DNA from: Ruminococcaceae bacterium UBA794
GTDB taxonomy: Bacteria > Bacillota > Clostridia > Oscillospirales > Ruminococcaceae
Reading direction: 5' to 3'
Assembly: GCA_002304735.1 (NCBI GenBank)
Contig: DBIU01000017.1
Coordinates: forward strand, 12,516-23,312
DNA length: 10,797 nt
The notes under the pieces: generated by a model
What the model was told of the DNA's origin: nothing
The model's input: the letters and a program-made list of their open reading frames with translations, nothing else
Database searches by the model: none
Made by a program: the position numbers and the translations under genes
Shown here: positions 1 through 6,415 of the stretch, piece after piece
Layout of the letters: each line of letters begins with the position of its first letter
How positions within the stretch are numbered: position 1 is the first letter of the stretch

Positions 1-22
1 TTAAGCGCTTCGCGGTGCTTAA
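1..22 (-). other. Hairpin just downstream of the leftward operon's last visible gene
   Basis: TTAAGC (1-6) and GCTTAA (17-22) form an inverted repeat, extendable with one wobble and one GC pair, starting 7 bases after the lipoprotein stop codon on the minus strand. It may be the stem of a terminator, but any T-tract would lie beyond the window. Confidence 0.3.
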
Positions 23-28
23 TGCCGG

Positions 29-1630
29 TTATTCGCCGACGGCGTAGTTTTTGAGGTCGGGAAGCTCGTCGCGTGTGATGAAAAGGGGGCTGTTGTAAGC
101 GTTGTTGAGGGAGGAGAGGGAGTTAAATTCCGTGGAGAGCGAACCGTTTTCGTTCACGGCGAATTTACCGCGCTCAATTGCGTTCCAAAGCCACAGTGCG
201 TTGTCGCGTTTAATAAGGTCAACGGCGGGCAAAACGTCGCGCGAGGTTGCGCAAATCGGCTTGTTAACGCTAAGGATTTCGCTGATTGAAGAAAGCCGAG
301 CCGCGAAAGTCGAGTTTGAGTTCTCGAAAACGCTCTGACCGATGATATCGCAATAGCGCGCTCCGGGGTAATAATCCGCGCTGCTGCCGCTCCAAATCCA
401 AACGAGATTTGAGAGCTTGTGGAAGCGGCAAAGCCTGTCGAAAATCAGGCGATATAGCTTCTGATGACATTCGGCGCTGTCGCCCCACCAGTAAAGTCCG
501 GAATCGCCGTTCGGGATAGGCTCAAAGAGGACAACCTGCTTTTCTGCGGCAAATCTGCCGAGGATTTCGGCGATTTTGTCGATATCGTTAAGCAGGGAAA
601 TGGTGTTCGCGGACAAAAAACCGTTCTCGACCATCAGCTTAAGCTCGTCAGCCGTCATCAGCGCAACCTCGTCGAGATTTTTCGGGGAAAGCGCTTCTTC
701 CATATCGAACGCGCCGCTGTCAATCGAGCGCCTTGTGTTCGGGGAGTACCAATGCCATTTGTATGAAACAAGCCCGCCGTTTTTTCCCCAGTCAAGCGCG
801 AGAAGAATGTCGTCTTCAAGCCTCTCGGCGGTGTTATCGCTGTCGAGAACCGCGTCTGCAAGCTCGCTTGTGCGTATCGCGGGATAGCGTCCCGTCGCCT
901 TGTAAACGGCGTCAATCTCAGCGTTAGTGCCAAGCGACACATTCGCAGCCGCGAGGGTGTTCTTTCCGTAAATCTCGGAGAGGTATTTCATAACTCCGAC
1001 CGTTTCAAGGTTTGCGGAGGGATTAGCGCAGGAAGTTCCCGTGCGGTAGATATCGCCGCTCACCGCGTCCGAGTTTTCAACGAGAATGTAGTCGACGTCG
1101 CAGGTCCCGTTATCAACGACAAAATCGAGCGTGTTCGGTCCGCTTGCGAGGTAAATCGAGTCAACCGCGCAGTAACCGAAGCTTTCGTCGTTCTCGGCAG
1201 CCGCGGGAACGTAAAACACGCCCTCCGCCTTTTTCTTGACATACAGCTTTACCGCGGCGCCTTTTTCGGAGCGCGCGGAAATAATTACCCGATAAAACTG
1301 CGGAGTGTTCGCGTTTACGATATGCGTAAGCCTGCCGCCTTCCTTAAACGCGAGGAAGCCTTTTCCGTCGAAATCGCCGTCCGAACGCGCAGTCGCGCCC
1401 TCGTAAACGCCGCCCTCCGCGTTGAGCTTTGAAAGGAATTTTTGCTTGACGACCGTATAGTCGCTGACGTTAAAAGTATCCGAAGCCTGCGAATGTTCCG
1501 AGGAGCTTTCCTCGGAAGCGGAATAATCGCTTGAAGTATCGGAAAATCCCGAATAATCCGCTATTTTCGAGCAGCCCGTCAGAATGACCGCAATCATCAT
1601 TGCTCCGACAGCCGATTTGATTTTTTTCAT
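29..1630 (-). CDS. Lipoprotein with CBM35-like and degenerate GH26 (mannanase-like) domain
   Basis: Probable surface lipoprotein of 533 residues. A signal peptide (MKKIKS followed by a hydrophobic stretch) ends in the lipobox LTGC, with Cys20 the likely lipidated residue. A Ser/Asp/Glu-rich linker (about 21-60) follows, then a beta-sandwich resembling CBM35 (about 74-187) and a GH26-like barrel (about 210-533). GH26 hallmarks seen: GLVSYKWHW (286-294), YWWG (380-383), VWIWSGSSADYYPG (410s-430s), KPICAT (457-462), LWLWNA and the C-terminal SPLFITRDELP. Known GH26 enzymes have an acid Glu in an RPxHE motif before the WWG, and a nucleophile Glu after KPxxxT. Here the first site reads EPIPN (Asn at the Glu position) and the second has Ser463. 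It is therefore probably a carbohydrate-binding pseudoenzyme rather than a mannanase (inference). ATG at 1630 is chosen over ATG at 1636 because AAAGG (1639-1643) lies 8 bases from the former and only 2 from the latter. It is the last visible gene of the leftward operon. Confidence 0.85.
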   Translation of the reverse strand: MKKIKSAVGAMMIAVILTGCSKIADYSGFSDTSSDYSASEESSSEHSQASDTFNVSDYTVVKQKFLSKLNAEGGVYEGATARSDGDFDGKGFLAFKEGGRLTHIVNANTPQFYRVIISARSEKGAAVKLYVKKKAEGVFYVPAAAENDESFGYCAVDSIYLASGPNTLDFVVDNGTCDVDYILVENSDAVSGDIYRTGTSCANPSANLETVGVMKYLSEIYGKNTLAAANVSLGTNAEIDAVYKATGRYPAIRTSELADAVLDSDNTAERLEDDILLALDWGKNGGLVSYKWHWYSPNTRRSIDSGAFDMEEALSPKNLDEVALMTADELKLMVENGFLSANTISLLNDIDKIAEILGRFAAEKQVVLFEPIPNGDSGLYWWGDSAECHQKLYRLIFDRLCRFHKLSNLVWIWSGSSADYYPGARYCDIIGQSVFENSNSTFAARLSSISEILSVNKPICATSRDVLPAVDLIKRDNALWLWNAIERGKFAVNENGSLSTEFNSLSSLNNAYNSPLFITRDELPDLKNYAVGE

Positions 1631-1641
1631 AAACATAACCT

Positions 1642-3717
1642 TTACTCAATCACAATAACATCGCCGTTATGTATTTCCTCGTCAAGCCGCGCGATTTTGC
1701 CGTTTATCGTTATCGTGCCGGCGCTTGAAAGAAGCCTTGTCGGGTCGTCCGAGAAAGCCGCCGCAACGTCAAGAAAAATCGGCGCTTTTCCGTCCACGCG
1801 CAGCGGAAACTGCGTTTCAATCCCGTTTATGGTAATTCTTGGATTTTCGGGCGGCTGTTCGGCGGCGTTTTCGTGAGCGTCGGCTTTTTTCGGCAAATTA
1901 TCGTCAGCCTGCTCTGCGCGTTCGATAATATCGCCGCTTCGGAGCGTTTCGGAACCGTCTGCGGTAGCGCCGTTCAGCGTTACTTCGCCGTCAATTCCGA
2001 GCGAATTGAGCAGCTTTCCGAGCGTATCGCGTTCAATGAGCAAAATCTCGTCGCCGTCGTTTATTCTGCGTTCGCCGAACGTTTCCTTTCCGTTGAGCGT
2101 AATCAAAATCCCCGCGCGCTGTTTTTCGCCGAAAACGCTTACGTTAAACGCTTTTGCCGCGCGCAGGTCGAAGTAGTCCGAGAGCCGCGCAGACGCGTTT
2201 TCGCCGCGCTTTGCGGGCGTTATAACAACCTCGTCGCCCTTTGTAACAACCGTGTTCAGCGAGGAAACTTCGCCGTTTACGAGAATTTCGGAGGGCTTCG
2301 CCGGCTTTCCGCGCAGCGTGATTTTTTCGCCGTTAAGCGTGAACGAAAGCGGTTTTCCCGCGCCCGCGATAAGCTCCTCGGGCGTTATTTTCGCGAAATT
2401 CAAAAGCTCGAACACCGTGAGCCTGTTTGTATCAAGCGCACGCAGCTTCTTTCCGTTAACCGTAATCGTCGTGTAGTCGTAGGAAACACCCTCGCCGTGC
2501 GTAAGCGCAATTCCGAGCGGAGTCGTGTGCTCTGCGCCGAGCGCGAACGTTTCGGGCGCGGAAATTCGCCGCAGAAGCTCGCGCTTACCCGCGATAATCC
2601 GCGAAGCGTCCATTCCAAGCTCCTTTGCAACGCGCTCCGAAAGCCCCTCGAGCTTGCTTCCCCCGCCGACGAGGAAAACCGCTTGCGGGGGCTTTGCGTT
2701 CGCCGCGACAATTTCCTGCGCGATAACCTTTGCGAGGTCCTCCGCGGCAGGCTCGATTATTTCAAGGACGCGGCTTCGCGAAATCGTGTTTTCACGAAGC
2801 AGAATATCGGTGTATTTTATCTCGTCAAGCGCGCTCGTCTTAATCATTTCAGCCGTGTTGAAGTCAACGAGAAGCTCTTTCATCAGCACTTCGGTAATCT
2901 CGTCGCCCGCGGTTGTCGCCATTCCGTAAGCCACGACGCTTCCGTCGCGCGAAACAGCCACGTCCGACGTTCCCGCGCCGATATCGCACAGCGCGAGGTT
3001 GATTAATCTGAGTTCGGGCGGGATAACCGCGTTCATCGCGGCAATCGGCTCGAGCGTAATTCCCGCGATTTCAAGCCCCGCTTCGTCAACCGACGCGCAA
3101 AGGCTTTCGACGACATAAGCCGGCAAAAACGCCGCGATTATTTCGGTCGTCAGACATTCGCCGCGGTGACCCTCGGGCTTCGTTACCTTAAATCCGTCAA
3201 GCAGAAGCGAAATGACGCTGTGACCAACGCAATAGAACGCCGCAGCCTCGTTTTTCGCGGAAAATTCCGCGCAGGTTCTCCGAACCGCGTCAAGCTCCGC
3301 CGCCTTGAGAATTTCATCTGTAATCAGCTTTTCCGCGGAAAGCTTGTATTCAAAAGAGCTGCGGACGGTTTTGAGGGCGCGTCCCGCAGCCGCGATGCAC
3401 GCGGATTTCAGCAAAACGCGGTTTCTCTCCTCAAGCGCCCTGCGAACGCGCTTTATTTCGCCCGAAACCGCCTTTATGTCCTCAATCTGCCCGTCGTTCA
3501 TACAGCGCTTTTCGTGCGCGACGGTTTCGATATCGATAATTTCACAGCCCGACTGCGTTTTCCTTGCGAGAACGCCGACAATCGTTCTCGTGCCGATATC
3601 GAGCGCAAAAATGATATCGCCCTGCGGTTTTTTCGCCGCAGAAGCCGTTTTTGCAGTCTTTTTCACGGAAGTCTGCGTGTTTTTCTTCGGTCTGCCGACG
3701 GCGCGTTTTTGTTCCAT
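1642..3717 (-). CDS. FtsA/PilM-like actin-fold ATPase with beta-grasp-like C-terminal modules
   Basis: Protein of 691 residues from the ATG at 3717. The core (about 34-405) has the FtsA order: phosphate-1 loop DIGTRT (40-45), an SHS2/1C-like insert (about 110-215), phosphate-2 loop DIGAGTSD (245-252) and adenosine loop VFLVGGGSKLEGL (347-359). FtsA-family proteins bind ATP and organise division or envelope machinery at the membrane. The first 31 residues are basic, with an AT-hook-like GRPKK and a lysine/alanine-rich stretch. After the core come three modules (about 416-500, 523-602, 627-691), each built from TVNG/TLNG/TING strands and, in at least the first two, a leucine-rich helix, ending in a GDxVxI strand. 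They resemble ThiS/TGS-type beta-grasp folds. No C-terminal amphipathic membrane helix of classical FtsA is visible. The start is uncertain: TTG at 3732 has AAAGGA 5 bases upstream, while ATG at 3717 has AGGTGA 5 bases upstream. Clostridial genomes carry long FtsA-like proteins of this kind; it is not the standard ftsA next to ftsZ. Molecular role unknown. Confidence 0.85.
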   Translation of the reverse strand: MEQKRAVGRPKKNTQTSVKKTAKTASAAKKPQGDIIFALDIGTRTIVGVLARKTQSGCEIIDIETVAHEKRCMNDGQIEDIKAVSGEIKRVRRALEERNRVLLKSACIAAAGRALKTVRSSFEYKLSAEKLITDEILKAAELDAVRRTCAEFSAKNEAAAFYCVGHSVISLLLDGFKVTKPEGHRGECLTTEIIAAFLPAYVVESLCASVDEAGLEIAGITLEPIAAMNAVIPPELRLINLALCDIGAGTSDVAVSRDGSVVAYGMATTAGDEITEVLMKELLVDFNTAEMIKTSALDEIKYTDILLRENTISRSRVLEIIEPAAEDLAKVIAQEIVAANAKPPQAVFLVGGGSKLEGLSERVAKELGMDASRIIAGKRELLRRISAPETFALGAEHTTPLGIALTHGEGVSYDYTTITVNGKKLRALDTNRLTVFELLNFAKITPEELIAGAGKPLSFTLNGEKITLRGKPAKPSEILVNGEVSSLNTVVTKGDEVVITPAKRGENASARLSDYFDLRAAKAFNVSVFGEKQRAGILITLNGKETFGERRINDGDEILLIERDTLGKLLNSLGIDGEVTLNGATADGSETLRSGDIIERAEQADDNLPKKADAHENAAEQPPENPRITINGIETQFPLRVDGKAPIFLDVAAAFSDDPTRLLSSAGTITINGKIARLDEEIHNGDVIVIE

Positions 3718-3733
3718 TTCGTTCACCTGCAAT

Positions 3734-4402
3734 TCAGTCCTTTATCTTCAAAGCGCGTTTAAGCTCTTTTTCTCTGCGGTTCATCATCACGACAATCACG
3801 ATATCTCCGCCCAGAAGAATCGTGCCGCCGCGCGGAATAATCGTCCTGCCGCCGCGGTTAATGCACGCGATGTTACATTCCTCGGGAAGCGAAAGCTCGG
3901 AAAGCCGTTTCCCCTCGAATATGTAATTTTCGGGAAGCGTAATCTCGACAAGCGACGCGTCGTCAAATTCCTCGTCAATTGAAATCAGCTTTTTCATCGC
4001 GCTGAAATCAACCTCGTTTTCGAGCCGATGTATAATGTTGTCGGTTGCGGAAATCACGATATCGACGCCGAGCCGCTCCATAATATCGGCGTTTTTCGGA
4101 TTATTTACCTTGGCGATTGTTTTCTTCACGCCGAACGCTCGTTTCGCGACCTGACAGCAGATGAGATTGCACTCGTCCTTTCCCGTGACCGCGATAACGC
4201 AGTCCGCCTTGTCCGCGCCGCAAAGCGCGAGAACCTCGGCGCTTGTGCCGTCGCCCGAAGCGACCTCGGCTTCCGTGTTGTTCGCGCAGAAGCGGCTCTG
4301 TTCCTTGTCGCTTTCTATTATCGTGACGTCATAATCGTGTTCAAGGAGCGTTTTTGCGAGGTAAAACCCCACTTTTCCGCCGCCAACGATGATTGTTTTC
4401 AT
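3734..4402 (-). CDS. TrkA/KtrA-family potassium transport regulator (RCK protein 1)
   Basis: Cytoplasmic RCK protein of 222 residues. The N-terminal Rossmann half (about 1-125) begins with the nucleotide-binding glycine motif GGGKVG (7-12) and has an acidic residue, Glu30, at the end of the second strand, as expected for NAD(H) or adenosine nucleotide binding. The C-terminal half (about 140-215) matches a TrkA_C/RCK_C domain, with LVEITLPENYIFEGKRLSEL and a terminal GDIVIVVM strand. The family forms rings that gate TrkH or KtrB potassium channels, and RCK_C domains in Bacillota often bind cyclic di-AMP; neither ligand can be read from this sequence. The start ATG has TGAGG (4410-4414) 7 bases upstream, sharing the TGA stop of the upstream RCK gene, so the two are probably translationally coupled. 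No channel subunit is encoded in the window. Confidence 0.92.
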   Translation of the reverse strand: MKTIIVGGGKVGFYLAKTLLEHDYDVTIIESDKEQSRFCANNTEAEVASGDGTSAEVLALCGADKADCVIAVTGKDECNLICCQVAKRAFGVKKTIAKVNNPKNADIMERLGVDIVISATDNIIHRLENEVDFSAMKKLISIDEEFDDASLVEITLPENYIFEGKRLSELSLPEECNIACINRGGRTIIPRGGTILLGGDIVIVVMMNRREKELKRALKIKD

Positions 4403-4411
4403 ATCAAAACC

Positions 4412-5029
4412 TCAATTCTTCTTCGCGAAAATCAGTCTGTCGCCCGCTTCAAAGACGATTTCCTGACCGAAAAACAGAGTAAAGCCTGCGCCCTCGCGCT
4501 CCATTCCGAAAAAGGACTCGTCCTCCTCAAGCAGGATATCCTCGGGCGTTTTTCCCGCGTAATTTTCGGGAACCTCAATCGCCGTGAATTTCACGAGCGC
4601 GTTCCCGAATTTAAGCTCTCTGTCGCCGTTTTCGCCCTCGAGCGCTTCGCAGGCGGCGCTTACCGTAAGTTTTGTGGGACTGATAATTTTTACGCCAAGC
4701 CCCTCGAAAACCCCGCATTTTCCGATATCGTCCACTCTCGCGAAAATTCTCGGAACGCCGAAAATCTCGCGCGAAATCTGCGCCGTCATCAAATTCACAT
4801 CGTCGTTGTCCGTTACCGCGAAAAGCGCGTCGCAGGCGCTTATTCCGGCGCGCTTCAGCACGTCTTGGTCGATTGCGACGCCCGTTGCGGTGAACCCGCC
4901 GAAATTAGGGGGAAGCGCCTCGAAGCTCTCGCTTCTTTTGTCGATAACGCAGATGTCATAGCCCTTTTTGTCGAGCGCCGCGGCAAGCGCGCTTCCCATA
5001 ATTCCGCAGCCGATTATCAATATATTCAT
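4412..5029 (-). CDS. TrkA/KtrA-family potassium transport regulator (RCK protein 2)
   Basis: Second RCK protein, 205 residues from the ATG at 5029. The Rossmann half opens with GCGIMG and has an Asp at the end of strand two (ICVIDK). The C-terminal half carries FTAIEVPENYAGKTPEDIL and a final GDRLIFAKK strand, as in TrkA_C domains. It is clearly homologous to its downstream neighbour but diverged, so the pair is an old duplication or a split of the two-RCK TrkA arrangement rather than a recent copy. Hetero-oligomers of the two are plausible (inference). Two adjacent ATGs exist at 5032 and 5029; GGAGG (5035-5039) is 2 bases from the first and 5 from the second, so 5029 is preferred. The MnmE stop codon lies just upstream of this Shine-Dalgarno. 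Confidence 0.9.
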   Translation of the reverse strand: MNILIIGCGIMGSALAAALDKKGYDICVIDKRSESFEALPPNFGGFTATGVAIDQDVLKRAGISACDALFAVTDNDDVNLMTAQISREIFGVPRIFARVDDIGKCGVFEGLGVKIISPTKLTVSAACEALEGENGDRELKFGNALVKFTAIEVPENYAGKTPEDILLEEDESFFGMEREGAGFTLFFGQEIVFEAGDRLIFAKKN

Positions 5030-5041
5030 CATTTCCTCCGC

Positions 5042-6406
5042 TTATTTCCCCACGCAGAACCGCTTGAAAACCTCCGCGATAACCTCCTCCGAAGCTCTTT
5101 TTCCGGAAAGCTCGTACACAGCGTCAAGCGCCGCTTCAAGCTCGACGCCAATCGCATCGGGAGTAACGCCGAGAGCCGCCGCAGAAAGCGCCGCTCGGAC
5201 GTGCCGCTCGGCTTTCAGAACGCAGCTTCTCTGGCGCTCGTTCGCGAGGAAACCCGCGTTCCCGTCAAATTTATCGAGGTTAAGCCTTGAAGTAATCGCG
5301 TTTCCGATAATTTCGGCGCAATTTTCGTTTTTAGCGGAAATCACGGCTGCTTTTCCGAGCTTTTCCTCAAGAAAATCAACGTCAAGCTTGTTTTCAAGGT
5401 CGCTCTTGTTGACAACGGGGATTACGTTCTTCCCCTCAATCAGCCCGACAAGCCGCTTGTCCTCGTGGGAAAGCTCCCTCGAGCCGTCGAATACCGCAAG
5501 CACGATATCCGCGTTCTCAAGCCGTTTAAGCATAATCTCAACGCCGATTTTTTCGATTTCATCGTCCGTTTCGCGGATACCCGCGCAGTCCGACAGCAGG
5601 CAAACCGCGCCGTTGATATTCACCGTTTCCTCGACGATATCGCGCGTAGTTCCCGCAACGGAGCTTACAATACTGCGTTCTCTGCCCGAAAGCAGGTTCA
5701 TAATCGTGGATTTTCCAACGTTTGGCTTGCCGACAATCGCGCAGGAAATTCCCTCGCGGATAAGCCGCCCCGCGTCGTATTCCGAAAGCAGCCGCTTAAA
5801 ATCGTCCTCGACCTCGGAAAGCTTCTCGCAGAGCCAACTTTCGGTGACGACGGGCGTATCGTCGTCGGGATAGTCAATCCACGCGGAAATTTGCGCGGAA
5901 ACCTCCATTATTTTCTCGGCGATATCCTCGCATCTGCGGAAAAGCGCACCCTCGCGCTGCGCGTTCGAGCAGGACAAAATCTGCTTTCCCTGCGCGGAAA
6001 TCACGTCCGCGACAGCCTCCGCCTGCGTAAGCGACATTTTCCCGTTGAGGAGCGCTCTTTTCGTAAATTCGCCCGCCGCGGCAGGCTCTGCGCCCGCTTT
6101 AAGGCAGGCTGTAAGCACTCTCTGCGTAACGTAAATTCCGCCGTGACAGAAAATCTCGCAGACGTCCTCGCCCGTGTAGGAGTGCGGAGCGCGGTAAACG
6201 AGCAAAACGCCGTCGTCAAGGCGCTCGCCGCCGTCGGAAATCCTGCCGTAAGCGGCGGTATAACCGCTCATTTCGCTTATTTTCACTTTCGGATAAACCG
6301 CCGTAAACACGCTTTCCGCCACGGAAAACGCGTTTTCTCCCGATATCCTCACAGCCGAAATACCGCCGACTGCCGCGGGAGTTGCGATAGCGCAGACCGT
6401 TGACAA
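5042..6406 (-). CDS. mnmE: tRNA uridine-5-carboxymethylaminomethyl(34) synthesis GTPase MnmE
   Basis: MnmE (TrmE) acts with MnmG to install the carboxymethylaminomethyl-type group on U34 of tRNAs reading two-codon families. The 454 residues match the usual length. The N-terminal tetrahydrofolate-binding domain starts with CAIATPAAVGGISAVRISG; a helical domain surrounds a G domain with G1 GKPNVGKS (226-233), G2 TTRD (253-256), G3 DCAG (273-276), G4 NKSD (333-336) and G5 SAK (357-359). The protein ends in FCVGK, the conserved C-terminal C(I/V)GK motif whose Cys is needed for modification. G3 is DCAG rather than the common DTAG, still fitting DxxG. The start is TTG at 6406: the protein matches the family from its first residues and AAGGTGAGG (6409-6417) lies directly upstream, overlapping the SecA2 stop. 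mnmG is not adjacent, and the gene is not in the rpmH-rnpA-yidC-jag neighbourhood where many Bacillota keep it. Confidence 0.97.
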   Translation of the reverse strand: MSTVCAIATPAAVGGISAVRISGENAFSVAESVFTAVYPKVKISEMSGYTAAYGRISDGGERLDDGVLLVYRAPHSYTGEDVCEIFCHGGIYVTQRVLTACLKAGAEPAAAGEFTKRALLNGKMSLTQAEAVADVISAQGKQILSCSNAQREGALFRRCEDIAEKIMEVSAQISAWIDYPDDDTPVVTESWLCEKLSEVEDDFKRLLSEYDAGRLIREGISCAIVGKPNVGKSTIMNLLSGRERSIVSSVAGTTRDIVEETVNINGAVCLLSDCAGIRETDDEIEKIGVEIMLKRLENADIVLAVFDGSRELSHEDKRLVGLIEGKNVIPVVNKSDLENKLDVDFLEEKLGKAAVISAKNENCAEIIGNAITSRLNLDKFDGNAGFLANERQRSCVLKAERHVRAALSAAALGVTPDAIGVELEAALDAVYELSGKRASEEVIAEVFKRFCVGK

Positions 6407-6415
6407 AACCTCACC

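Noticed and set aside
29..1630. Active beta-mannanase
   Set aside because: Neither of the two catalytic glutamates is found at its expected motif, so an enzymatic label would be unsafe.
1873..3006. 377-codon + strand open frame opposite the FtsA-like gene
   Set aside because: Shadow of the real gene: arginine-rich, low-complexity product with no domain and no convincing ribosome binding site.
4028..5290. 420-codon open frame on the + strand across both RCK genes and the end of mnmE
   Set aside because: It is antisense to three clearly recognised genes, its product has no recognisable motif, and similar long antisense frames occur throughout the minus-strand operon as a by-product of codon usage.
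5465..6403. 312-codon + strand open frame opposite mnmE
   Set aside because: Antisense shadow of a gene whose every G motif is intact.
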